DNA of 64,000 bases. Origin: Diospyros lotus (lineage: Eukaryota; Streptophyta; Magnoliopsida; Ericales; Ebenaceae). Every line of letters starts with the position of its first letter. Positions within the stretch are counted from its first letter, which is position 1. The notes beneath the pieces were generated by a model that had not been told where the DNA came from, did not search any database, and was given only the letters and a program-made list of their open reading frames with translations. Position numbers and translations under genes: made by a program. The DNA lies in NCBI RefSeq assembly GCF_014633365.1, contig NC_068351.1, forward strand, positions 26,818,366 to 26,882,365, written 5' to 3'. Positions 11,251 through 21,769 of the stretch are shown one piece after another.

Positions 11251-11572
11251 TGTGTGCATAGAAAGGAGGGTAAAAATGGAAAATGGAAGATAAGTTGGTG
11301 AGAGTTGGTAGAAGGGGGCATGTAGCTAGCCACTCCTCCCCCATCCCTATCTTTTTCTTCTTACTCTCTCTCTTTCTCTCCCCCTGCTGTTTGTTTCTTC
11401 TCTTTTCTTATTTTTCCATCTTCTTCTTCTTCCATTATTCTTGGTTGAATTGGAGCTTCAAAGGTGAGAGGATTTGGAGCTTTGAAAGGCTTATTCTTCT
11501 TCTTCTTCCAAGCATCATCAATGCAAGTTCTTCTTGCACCCTCTTTTATTCGGTTGTGCGAGCTTTTGTTGA

Positions 11573-11596
11573 CTCTCTCTCTCTCTCTCTCTCTCT
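11573..11596. repeat. (CT)n microsatellite
   Basis: Twelve consecutive CT units within a pyrimidine-rich stretch of the LTR-like segment. Confidence 0.95.
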
Positions 11597-11865
11597 TTCT
11601 TCATTTGATGCAAGATTTTTTCTGCTTCATTGTGTAGAAACCTCTTTCAATTTAATGGGTTTCTCTCTCCATTGGTTGTAAATATTGTATATTTATCTTG
11701 TAAATTGGATAGTCTTGTTAAGAGTCTTGTTGGGGTTTGTTCACCCCATTTTTACTTCAAGGAATGGCGTTTGTGCGTTAGTAAGCTAGTGGTGGTCGTT
11801 TTGGTGTGTTTTTCGTTCATGGGTCTTTAGTTCGTGTGAGTTTGGTTAACTATTTGAGCTGAAGA

Positions 11866-12015
11866 TTTCGAAACCTAATTCCTATATTTCGAAACTTGAT
11901 CAAGCAGAAACTTTGATTTTGAAACATAATCCTTATATTTTGAAACTTGCTCAAACAAAAACTTATATTTCAAAACCTACCCTCTATATTTTGAAACTTG
12001 ATCAAATAGAAGCTT
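11866..12015. repeat. Three imperfect ~50-bp tandem repeats
   Basis: Three diverged copies of a unit shaped TTTCGAAACCTAATTCCTAT, ATTTCGAAACTTGATCAAGC, then a short AGAAACTT tail. The starts are about 11866, 11916 and 11967. They form the right end of the LTR-like segment. Confidence 0.75.
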
Positions 12016-12021
12016 ATAATA

Positions 12022-12125
12022 GACCATGAAAGAAATGACACTGGTAGTCAGTGTACAAAAGAAAGAAACAAAGGTTTATTTATTTCTTAGTATAAGAAAC
12101 ACAAGTAGTTTGCAACAATCAGTAT
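12022..12125 (+). repeat. Truncated second copy of the element-H LTR start
   Basis: ACCATGAAAGAAATGACACT and the following ~85 bp match 5029-5136 with only a few differences and small indels. The match breaks off at CAGTATGGT, where an Athila-related LTR begins. This is best read as the 3' LTR start of the element whose 5' LTR is at 5029. Confidence 0.6.
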
Positions 12126-13516
12126 GGTAACGTTTTGACAAAATAATTGCTCGGGGCTTGGGTATGAGAACGTTTCCAGGTTAAGCAACCCCCATACATG
12201 GCATGGGAACTCTAAGTTAGGCGTACGAACCAATCCAAGCCTGAGGTTTTCGTTAATAACATTTCCCAAACTACTTTTGCTTTGGTTACTTTGACATCTG
12301 GAGTTCTGCTATATTGATTCATCAGTGGCTTTGGGCACTTTCTTTGCCTTAGCCCAAGAATCGAATTAGCCACACATCTTTATAGGAAGTGTACGACTAA
12401 AACTAATCTCAACGGATGAATACGAAATTCACAAAGAAAATAAATTGGATCAAACAATAAGAATTGGATAAACTACTGCTATATTGATTACTGAAATGAA
12501 CTACAACTTAAAACAGAAATTAAAATGGACTTGTAATACAAAAGCTCAAAACTAGCAAGAACAACAAAAATAACTGAAGTGCTATTCGTTTAAAAATACA
12601 GACAAGAACTAAAGCGAGAGAAACAGACAGAATGAAAAGACTCTCTACTTTCCAATGATCTTCATCTTTTTGTGTTTTTCTGAGTGTCCTCTGTTCTCTC
12701 CAACCTCTGATTTCAAAGAATGTTGGTTCCTTTTTCAGCTTACGACGCATGGAAGTGGGGACCACTTGATGAAAACTTGTTCAAAAAGTTGGTTGAATTT
12801 ACCTTAGAGCCACCGTGTTTATTTGCACATGTTAGATTTTTGTTCGGATGCTCATTCGAATATGCTAGCAGCGATATTCGAATGCATGCTGAGTTTCTTT
12901 TGGCTGCTCAGGTCATTCGAATGAGTTTTAATCCCATTCGAATGAATTTCATACTTTACTATTCCTTACACGGCGATTTGCTCAGTCATTCGAATGCAAC
13001 AGTACTTTCATTCGAATGAATTTCTAATTTTCCTCTTGACTTCTTCATAGCATTCGGATGTCTTGGGAAGTATTCGAATCTGGAGTTCCTTGAGTTGCTT
13101 CTTATTCGAATTACTCAGCCTTCATTCGAATAGATTTTCTTTCTTCTTCAATTACATTCGAATGACTTGGTCTTCATTTGGAAAAGAAAAACCTAGGCTA
13201 AATGGGCTTAGGGTTTTTTTAATACATATGGCCCATAATTTAATTAATTAAAAGGGCCCAATGGATTCTAAATTTGCCCATAACCCATAATGAAGTATGG
13301 TTGCCTCTTTCAAACTCGATGTCCGTCCACCTTGCAAAGCCCACTTGCGCTTCTATCGAAATAGCTCAAATCTGCGGCCCAAATCTGCCAAATAAGAATA
13401 AAAATAGTGTGAAGCCCAATAAAATAAAATAAACACAAGACAAATGAAATAACCTAAATAGAGTGCAATGAAGATGGAATAAGAGGGATAAATAATATAA
13501 AATATGCGCGCCATCA
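12126..13516 (-). repeat. Athila-related LTR, left end truncated or unclear
   Basis: The right end (AATATGCGCGCCATCA, and the preceding AATAGTGTGAAGCCCAATAA region) is clearly homologous to the right end of the Athila LTRs at 7796 and 11250 (AATATGCGCTCTATCA). Orientation is therefore minus. The left border lies near 12122-12136 and lacks a convincing terminus. The right flank GTGAC has no matching copy on the left, so the left junction was probably rearranged. No internal region is present. Open frames inside have no protein features. Confidence 0.65.
12853..13164. repeat. Cluster of ATTCGAATG-type palindromic motifs
   Basis: Within 312 bp the hexamer TTCGAA occurs about ten times, mostly as CATTCGAATG or a one-base variant, for example at 12853, 12914, 12937, 12989, 13010, 13121 and 13155. 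Spacing is irregular, so this is not a simple tandem array. It lies inside the Athila-related LTR. Confidence 0.9.
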
Positions 13517-14660
13517 GTGACTCGGTAAGGACCTTCCCAGTTGGCGTCGAGTTTGCCTTGTATAGGTTTCTTCCTAGGGCCTTCAATCTTTCTGAGAACC
13601 AGGTCCCCTTCTTGGAATCTTCGAGTTCTGACCATTTTATTGTATTTTTGAATTGCCCTTTGTTTGGCAGTCTGTTCATGGATATGGTCCTTGTCCTGGA
13701 TCTCTTGGATGAGATCGATGTCGGTTCGTTGTTCTTCGTTGTTGGTGTCTTCCTAAAAGTGTTGCCTCTTGGGGACTAGGTTCCCCAAGTTCTACTAGTA
13801 TCATAGCTTCAGACCCATAGGTTAATCGAAAAGGGGTTTCCAAAGTTAAGGTTTGGGTTTTTGTGTGGTACGACCATAGTACCATTAGTAGCTCATCTGG
13901 CCATGTGCCTTTGGCTTGATCAAGTTGTTTCTTTAGTCTCGCTAAGATGATTTTTTTGGCGGCTTTTGCCTGGCCGTTAGTCTGAGGGTGCTTGACCGAG
14001 GTGAAGACTTGGTGAATGCCAAGCTCTTGACAGAATTCCCGTAGTCTGTTGTTGGTGAACTAGGTGCCATTATCTGAACTTAGCACACCGGGGAGGCCCG
14101 TATCGACAGGCAATGTTCTTCCAAATCAATCTCCTAATCCTTTCGGCGGTGATAGTGGTCAGGGGCTCAGCTTCGATCCATTTGATGAAATAATCGATTG
14201 CCACCTCAATGAACTTGAGTTATCCAATGGTTGTTGGGAAGGGCTCGAGGATGTCTATTCTCCATTTGTGAAATGGCCATGGGCTGCTGAGATTGTGGAG
14301 CTCTTCTAGCTGTGAGTGATGTGCGCTTGCAAACTTCTAGCATTTGTCGTAGTTTTTTACATAAGCCATGCAGTCGTTTCTCATTACTGGCTAATGTAGG
14401 CGGACTAGTCGGTGTTGATACACTTGAGGAGCGGTGTGGAAAAGAATCTCCTGTACTGTTGTTCCCCAAGCAAGGTAAAGAAATAGACAGATTTTTTGAG
14501 TTTCCTGGCTTTTTCCGCATTGGTGAGAAGTGTCCCATTTTGTATGAACCGGATGATGAGAGTTCTCTAGAATTCAAGGGCTGCTTCCACAGCTTATATG
14601 TCTGGTAGGTCGATAGTGGGCGAGTCCAAGGCCTCTTGTATAATAGACTGGTTGTTCCCA
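13517..14660 (-). pseudogene. Tat-like integrase with pre-integrase linker (degraded)
   Basis: Reading leftwards, 14600-14420 holds a linker resembling ARKLKKSVYF...GEQQYRRFFSTPLLKC, the segment before the zinc finger in Tat polyproteins. Around 14300-13900 is the degraded catalytic core. At 13885-13780 lies ETPFRLTYGSEAMILVELGE, the conserved GSEAMIP region, and 13640-13520 gives RTRRFQEGDLVLRKIEGPRK then NWEGPYRVT, the C-terminal SH3-like domain. Integrase would insert retroelement cDNA into chromosomes. Multiple frameshifts and stops mean it is inactive. The frame is cut at 13516/13517 by the Athila-related LTR. Confidence 0.75.
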
Positions 14661-14669
14661 GGCTTTTTG

Positions 14670-16291
14670 TGTTAGTGTAGGTGCTTTAGACCCAATCAGA
14701 TTGGTCTTGTTGTACACTGACAATTGTAATCATGTTTATTGTTTGAATAATGAGTTATTCAAATTCACAAGAAGTCATTCTATCAGTTTCTTGTTATTAT
14801 TGTAATAACCGAATGAAACTAGATAGAAGTCCATATGATGTATACTGTGATTAATCTATAAAGATGTGAGATGATGCATCACAGTTTCTAGACATCATTA
14901 AACGTCCCGAGTCGTAGCAATGTCAAGAATGGACATTGACAATTGCGGTAAGACTTGTATGTGCTATGTTTTTGCTATGTGATAGCAATGGAGGTCTCAC
15001 ACCCATAGGCATGGGGAGCCTAGACAAGTACATAGGTGACCAATGTTGGAGAACGTGTCACTAGACATGACTCGCCATGAGAATCCATTTTGGTTATATG
15101 TTAATGGAATTCTCATACGAGATGGGTGTAACTAATCCTTGCACCTGAGGTTGTCACGGTCATCTCATAAGAAGACCGGTTTGCTTTGACATCGTTTCGA
15201 TGGGTCTAGACAAAGGTTGCATGTGGGCGATCGTTGGGTATATCGTGAGGCTTATGGAGATGGGTGTATAACCAAGATGGGACTCGTCTATCCCTCGATA
15301 GAGGATGATGTATCTAAGGCGCCTTCAGTGGATATTTACTTTAAATCCATGGCCATGGTGAAAGAGATCAATAAGGAGTTATTGATTTACTTTCTAATTA
15401 AGTGAAGATATCCGGAAGACCAAAGAAAACTCATGTGATCGTTATCAAGCAACACATCGCCATACTTGAGATCACATAAGATACATTGACGAGAGGATCG
15501 AATTACACGGTAACCATGCTCGTGAAAGGTTATTTGCGGATTATGAATCCTTCTGAATAATTGGGTAGGCATGATGCCTTACTAGAGGCCAATCTTGTCT
15601 TATGTGTTCGTACCGACACATTGCCAACATATTCGGAAGCCTAATGAGTCATACGCAATAGGCACTATCCCTGGCTTAAACCAGGAGAGAGGACGTGTGG
15701 TTAAGTGGGACACTTCGGCAAGAAATTATGCCGTCGTAGGTTCTCACGGAAAAAGAACAAATAGACGTAATGACGTCGATATGACGAGGAGTCGTCATAA
15801 TGGAAAGAGTTTCCTAAAAATGACAATTGATTAAATTAGGAAGGAGTTTCCAATTTTATAATTTTCTATTTGTTGGAGTGGCAAATAGGAAATAAAATAT
15901 TTTTGGGCTTAAGTTAATATTTGGCCCAAATTATTTTTTGGTGTCATTTTTCAAGAATTGAAAAATGTATTGCCGTTCACTCTTCCTGTTTCTTTTTGCA
16001 TCGATTTGAAACGTGGGTGTTCTTTTACCGTCCATACAAGCCGCGCAAAGGAGAAGGAGCTAGCACTCCTATTCCACTCTCCTTGCCAATGGAGGCGTGC
16101 TGCGTATCACGAGTTAGAGGCCGGATGCTTGGACAGCTCGAATCCGCAAACGACTCTATAATCTAAAGGTTAGATTTATTTATTTGTTTGTGAATGATTT
16201 AATTTCGACGTTGATCCAATCGCCAGGTTCGGGGTAAGTTCAAAATTTTGAACTACGCTGTTTACCCCGTAGCGATCTTCCTTTACTTTTA
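14670..16291 (+). repeat. 5' LTR of copia element 1
   Basis: TGTTAGTGTAGGTGC ... CTTTACTTTTA, 1622 bp, ending one base before the PBS. Compared with the related LTR at 23699-25693 it lacks about 370 bp between about 15930 and 15937, the part that holds the repeats and TATAAATA box in the other copy. Confidence 0.85.
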
Positions 16292-16292
16292 G

Positions 16293-16305
16293 TGGTATCA
16301 GAGCC
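16293..16305 (+). other. Primer-binding site of copia element 1
   Basis: TGGTATCAGAGCC follows the LTR by one base and is complementary to the initiator-Met tRNA 3' end. Confidence 0.9.
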
Positions 16306-18230
16306 ATCATCGAAATATTTTAATTCCTTACGTGCGGATGCAGTTATGTTGTTATTTATGAAATAATTAAATAATTGTTTCATTTTTATTTTTTTGGATT
16401 GCAAAACGTTTTTGGGTGAAGGGAAAAAGATCGTGTATGACACGGAAAATGGCGAAACGGGGTTTGGGGTGCATACAGATGCACCGGGGCGTCGAAAGAC
16501 GCAGCTAAGCGGGGCCCACGCGCGTTGGGCCCGGCCTGGGCGCGCGCAGGGCCTGGCCAGGCGCGGCCTTGCCCGCGCAGGCTGCCCCAGGTGCGGCCCC
16601 GCGCACGAGCAATGCGCGGTCGGGCGCGGGCGTGACCCGCGACCCACGCGTGGCCCGCGAGCAGCGCACGGCCCGCGGGTACGACCCGCAACCCGCGCCC
16701 TGGCGCGGCTGACCTGCGCGGCCCACGTGGCCCTGCCGCCCGCACGGCCCGCGGCCGTGCGCGCCTAGCGCACCCAGCACGCGCCAGGTACGGCCCTGGC
16801 ATGCCCTATGTGCGCCCCTGGTGTGCCCAATGGCCCTTTTGGTTTGACCCTTTCCCGGGGTTCACGTGAAGCACCCGGGCCGACCCTTCGGTGGCCCAGT
16901 GCGTTCCATACCCTCAGGTGGGGCCCGGCCAAATTGTTTGGCTATTTTTAATTATTTTTATCCTATCCATGAGTGTGTGACACTTATGGGCCGTGATTAA
17001 AATTGGGCCAGGGCCATTAATTGGGTTATTTATAAATTATTGGGCTGCTAGTGTATGTTTGACATACATTGGTTGATCCAAGGCCTGTTGAGTCTTGTTA
17101 GTTAGACTAATGGATGGAGTCCAAGCCCAACACAATTAAAACAATTTTGTTTTTCCAAAATTTTCCAAATTTTAAATTTATTGAAAGTGTTTCATTAAGA
17201 TTGAAATAAATGCGACAATTAATTAACATAATTATGAATGAATCAATTAGATTGATTGCATGGGTGTATGGTATGGATCGAGTCGACCATTTATTTTATG
17301 TTGGGAATGAATGCTTGTAAATTTGGTTTTTGAAATAGGGCCTGCGTGTCCTGCCTCTCTTATACTCTGATGTACATTCCCTTCTCATCTCACTTCCCCC
17401 GAATGTAACTCGAGATTTCTGATTCTATGTAATGTATGTAGAATAGAATAGAGTAGTGACAATTGTAGTTTGTATGAAGAGCAAGAGATAGAGCCAAATT
17501 GAAGACGAGATTCAAAGACCAACGAAGGCCTAGAGAATGTGCTTGAGAAGCAAGATGTGATTCTTCACCTAGGTTTGACCCACTAGCTTCCCTTCTATGG
17601 CTCGAGGGGGCTAGCCGTAGTTATCCATACCATACATCGGTTTGAGTCGTTTATTATGCATTATTAATTTGATTAATTGCATGTGATGAGACCTAAGTAA
17701 ATAAATAATAAATCCCTCATTAATATTAAGCCAACTTGCTTTCCATCATTATGATGCATTAGGTTTCTAGCTGGCACTTGATTTGTTGAGTCACTCAAGG
17801 TCATGTGTCACCTATGATTCCTATGCTTCATGGGCCATGAGATGTCCCTGAATGGTGGGTCCGACTTAACTAGAAATGTGAGGTTTGTTGAGTCACTCAA
17901 GGCCTTACTGAGTATAGAGGCAAAGATTGGGAGTCACATAAGATGTGCTTGGCAAGGAGTTGTCAACCCAATGAATCTAGGAGTTGCATGGAGATGCAAT
18001 TGGTAGCAAGTACCTACCTAATCGATCCTAACATAATTTGTTGAGTCACTCAAGGTTGTGCGAGGGGAGATGGGATCCTAGCCCGCTAGGAAATCTTCCA
18101 ACGGGATTTCCCGAGTTATGTCTTGAGGGTGGCAAACTCGTAGAAAATAGTGGGAGCAATCATAAAATGTTACTTTTTGCAATTTATGATTTCGTAATTC
18201 AATATGATTATAATAATATCTCTATTAAGT
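16306..18230 (+). other. Leader region of copia element 1, no credible gene
   Basis: About 1.9 kb between PBS and gag. It contains a GC-rich block (about 16500-16800) and three copies of TTTGTTGAGTCACTCAAGG at 17782, 17884 and 18037. Open frames in the GC-rich block occur on both strands with Ala/Arg/Pro-rich products, as expected from composition alone. Confidence 0.75.
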
Positions 18231-18234
18231 AGTT

Positions 18235-18900
18235 GATCCAGAATGTTTGGAAACATGTCGATAAGATCGATACTCGAGGGTAATAATATCTTCAACGGAC
18301 TAATTTCTATGACTGGGAGATCATCTTGAGGATAGTCCTCACATATGATAAGATTCTTTATGCGATAGAGAGCTATCTTCTTACGAAGCCACCAATTAAG
18401 GAAATAGTAGCACATTAGGCCTGAACGATGCATAAGGGTGATATGATCATCGCTTGGTGTATCGTCCCCAAAACATAGGTCGCATCATAAGAGTTATGAT
18501 GCCTATGAGATCATGGCTAGGCTCAAGGATCATCTATTGAGAAGCATATCATGGAGATGATACGTTTTATCAATAGGTTTCTAGAGTTGAACTTGGGTAT
18601 GGATGCCGAAACTTACCCTAGATTTGGCGCTACAATCCCTCCCTAACGGCTATGGAAAAGACTCTTGGAGAGTGGTTGTCCATACTTAGGGAGACCGAGC
18701 CTAAAATTGATTATAGGCCAAGGGAAGTGTTCTCTTAGTTGAAGGGCCCAAGGCGCATAGGGGCGAGCCCAAGAGTAAGAAAGCCAAAAAGGAAGAAGAG
18801 TTCTTCCATAGGGCAATCTGGAAGAGTCCAGAAGACAAAAACCCGAAAGGGCAAGGAGGATACGGTCTATCTCCATTGTGATAAACCGGGAAGTGTAGAG
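18235..18900 (+). pseudogene. copia gag (UBN2-like), degraded
   Basis: Piecing frames together, 18295-18420 encodes NFYDWEIILRIVLTYDKILY followed by AIESYLLTKPPIKEIVAH, the N-terminal landmark of plant copia Gag. Near 18650-18720 comes EKTLGEWLSILRETEPKIDY. Around 18868 a vestige of the zinc knuckle reads YLHCDKPG. At least two frameshifts and several stops separate these pieces. Gag would form the virus-like particle; this copy cannot. Confidence 0.65.
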
Positions 18901-18959
18901 TAAGAAGAGTTATACTCAGGACACTTCAGGTATTTATGTTATTGGAATTAATTTATCTA

Positions 18960-19340
18960 CTTCTGATAAGTCCACGTGAGTATTAGATACTGGATTTAAT
19001 GCTTATATTTACACTTTCGTGTATGGGCTTAGGAGTATGAGGAGATTAATAATGGGAGAAGTGTACCTACACATGAGAAATGGATCAAGAGTTGTTCCAT
19101 TAGTTGCAGGGACCTATTTATTGACATTATCCACAGGGCTTGTATTAGATTTACATAACTGTTACTACAATCTTAGTTTGACTAGGAACATAATTTCTAA
19201 TTCTTGTTTGACAAGAATGGATATTCATTTTTATTTAAGAACAATAGTTGTTCGTTTTAGAAAATTGAGTTGTTTTATGGTAAAGCAACAACACGTAACG
19301 ATTTATATGTCCTTGATGTTGATACTCCTATCAATAACAT
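18960..19340 (+). pseudogene. copia protease, degraded
   Basis: A segment VLDTG (about 18980) marks the aspartic protease active site. It is followed by a 107-codon frame from 19019 with GEVYLHMRNGSRVVPLVAGT and CYYNLSLTRNIISNSCLTRM, the usual flap-to-C-terminus pattern of copia proteases. The codons after VLDTG carry substitutions (the usual CSSHI region reads FNAYI). Confidence 0.65.
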
Positions 19341-19389
19341 AAATATTAAGCGACTTAAATCAGGTGATTTAAATAGCACTTATTTATGG

Positions 19390-20060
19390 CATTGTCGCCT
19401 TAAGCCATATAAATGAGACTCGCACATCCAACTTGTATAGAGCTGGATATCTTAGCACATTTGATTATAAATCATATGGTGCTTGCGAATGTTGTTTACT
19501 TGTCAAAAATGACTAAGTCTCTTTTTAAAGTAAAGGGAGGCTACATAAATGCTAGGGTTTGTGCACATTGATGTGTGTGGACCCATGTCCACCCAAGTTA
19601 GAGGTGAATATGTCTACTTAATAACCTTTATTGATGATAGATCATGTTTTGGTTATATGTATCTTATGAGACACAAATCTGAGGCTTTTGAAAAGTTCAA
19701 AAGAATTCAGATTTGAAGTAGAGAAACAAACTGAGAAAAGTATCAAAGTATTTCGATCAGATCAAGGTGGTGAATACTTAAACAGTGAGTTTCTAAATCA
19801 TTTGAAGTAGAATGAGATTCTCTCACAATGGACTCCACCTGGAACACCATAGATGAATGGTGTGTCTGAAAGAAGGGATAGGACCTTGTTAGACATGGTC
19901 TAGTCCATAATAAATCGCACTGAACTCCCTATTACATTTTGGGAATACGCACTCCTCACCACGATCTTTGTTTTGAACAAGGTTCCAAGTAAGTCAGTTA
20001 CTCAGACTCCATATGAGATATGGAAAGGAAAGAAGCCAAATTTATCTTTCCTTAAGATTT
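19390..20060 (+). pseudogene. copia GAG-pre-integrase and integrase, degraded
   Basis: A pre-integrase segment around 19420-19510 (YRAGYLSTFDYKSYGACE) is followed by the integrase core: VHIDVCGPMSTQVRGEYVYL (about 19560-19620, first catalytic Asp), a RSDQGGEYLN region near 19760 (second), and MNGVSERRDRTLLDM near 19855 (third, Glu). FWEYALLTTIFVLNKVPSK and QTPYEIWKGKKPNLSFLKI follow to 20060. Frameshifts and stops, including TAG in place of the conserved Trp/Gln codons, break the frame. Confidence 0.75.
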
Positions 20061-20439
20061 GAGGTTGTTAAATTTATGTCAAACGTGTTGACAATAATAA
20101 GTTAAAGCCCAAATTTATGAGATGTTGGTTTGTGGGATATCCAAATGGATATTACTTTTACCACCCATATGAACAAAAAAGTGTTTTGTTGCCAAGCATG
20201 TGGTATTTCTTAAGAAAGAATTCTTAGATGTTGTGGCTAGTGGGAGGAATGTTAAGCTCGAATAAGATTCGAGGCAAACCACAAACAAATACTCCCCTCT
20301 AGGAACCCGAGAAAGATCAGACACAAGAAGTTGTGTTAACTCCCCAACCTTCTACACAAGAACCTCATAGGTAGACGAGCGTTCGTCGCGAGCAAGAGAG
20401 ATATGGATTTCTCATCTCGACACATGGAGATGTGCTTCT

Positions 20440-21185
20440 AGTTGAGAACGATGAGCCTACTACCTATGATGAGACAATGTCTGACATTGACTCTAGGTTA
20501 TGGCAGATGGATGACAAAACAACTTTCCTTAAAGGAAACCTGGTCGAGGACGTGTATATGACACAGCCTGATGATTTTGTTACTCATAAACATGCAAATA
20601 AGATTTGCAACTTGCAAAGTTCCATTTATGGACTAAGGTAAGCATCCCGGAGTTAGAATCAATGTTTTGATGAAAAGATCAAAAGGTTTGATTTTTCACA
20701 AAAGGTAAGTTGATCCTTGTGTTTACAAGAAGGTTAGTGGGAGCGTGGTGGTCCTTTTAGTCCTATATGTATATTGCTCATAGGGAATTCTGTTCTCATG
20801 ATGCAATTAGTTAAAATATGGCTTTCAAAATATTTTCTCCATGAAGGATCTGGGAGAAGCAACCTATATTCTGGGAATAAGGATCTATGGAGATAGATCC
20901 AGGAGGTTGCTAGCACTCTCCCATAGCGCGTACATTGACAAGGTGCTAAAGAGGTTTAGCATGGAAGATTCTAGGAGGAGAAGTCTTCCCATGTCACATG
21001 AAATACATCTCTCCAAGGTTATGTGTTCGAAGACAGAAGATGAGAGAGATAGGATGAGTCGAGCAGCATATGCCTTGGCTATTGGCTCGATCATGTATGC
21101 CATGTTATGTACGAGGCCTGATATCGCATATACTTTGAGCATATGTAGTAGATATCAAGCTGATCCAGGTCAGAAAGACTGAAAC
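20440..21185 (+). pseudogene. copia reverse transcriptase, degraded
   Basis: The frame from 20432 gives DDKTTFLKGNLVEDVYMTQP and HKHANKICNLQSSIYGLR. After a frameshift 20841-21182 encodes MKDLGEATYILGIRIYGDRS, MSRAAYALAIGSIMYAMLCT and RPDIAYTLS. The YVDD catalytic motif near 20765 is destroyed: compared with copia element 2 (LYVDN) seven bases are missing. The enzyme would copy element RNA to DNA; this copy is dead. Confidence 0.75.
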
Positions 21186-21239
21186 AATGGATTGCTGTGA
21201 AAAACATTCTTAAGTACTTGTGAAGCACTAAAGAGATGT

Positions 21240-21757
21240 TTTTTGCCATATGGAGAATGAGAGCATACCATGAAGGGGTTCATGGATGCCAGTTTGCAAT
21301 TCGACCATGATGATTTTAAATCACGTACAGTCGAAATTCATATTCTGCTTATATGGCTGGGCCATGAGTTGGAAGAGTTCCAACAAGAGATAATGACAGA
21401 TTCAACAACTGAAGTCGAATACATAACAACCTTCGAAGCAGCTAAGGAGGTTGTATGGATCCGTAAGTTCACTAATGAACTTAAAGTGGTGTCCAGCATT
21501 GTTGATCTAATAACAGTTATTGGGACAACAATAGAGCCATCGCGTAAGCGAAGGAACCACGGTCTCATCAATGGACCAAATTTGTATTGCGACATCACCA
21601 TATGATAATGGAGATTATCAGCTAAGGTGACATATATAGAGAAAGTGTCGACGGATGACAACGTCGTAGATCCCTTGACTAAAGCTCTGTCCTAGGAGAA
21701 ACATGAAAGTCATATTCGATCATCGGGTATAAGATACATGAGTGATTGGCTCTAGTG
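21240..21757 (+). pseudogene. copia RNase H, degraded
   Basis: A 111-codon frame from 21270 contains MKGFMDASLQFDHDDFKSRT, then DSTTEVEYITTFEAAKEVVW and IRKFTNELKVVSSIVD, all RNase H landmarks of plant copia elements. The catalytic YCDN segment expected next is altered. A short tail (VSTDDNVVDPLTKAL, about 21645-21695) marks the end of pol before the PPT. Confidence 0.7.
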
Positions 21758-21758
21758 C

Positions 21759-21769
21759 AAGTGGGAGAT
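21759..21769 (+). other. Polypurine tract of copia element 1
   Basis: AAGTGGGAGAT directly before the 3' LTR start TGTTAGTG, the usual copia form. Confidence 0.9.

Larger units (their letters stand above)
5763..12021 (+). repeat. LTR-like segment (TGTAACGACTCG...), interrupted by Athila-like element
   Basis: A sequence that starts with TGTAACGACTCGTTAGTAGG, an LTR-like terminus, runs 5763-6447 and resumes at 11251-12021. The Athila-like insertion between has TGTGT at both borders, proving continuity. It holds no protein-like frame. A CT tract and imperfect 50-bp repeats lie in its right part. No partner LTR, PBS or matching target duplication was found, so it may be a solo or truncated LTR; the right border near 12021 is set only by the start of the repeat shared with 5029. 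Confidence 0.4.

Noticed and set aside
12853..13164. CRISPR-like array from repeated ATTCGAATG
   Set aside because: Repeats are only 9-10 bp, irregularly spaced, in a plant LTR; no spacers of even size and no cas genes.
16240..16802. Overlapping Ala/Arg/Pro-rich open frames on both strands
   Set aside because: They arise from a GC-rich block in the copia leader; stops are rare in such composition in all frames, and no domain or conservation in the sister leader at protein level is seen.
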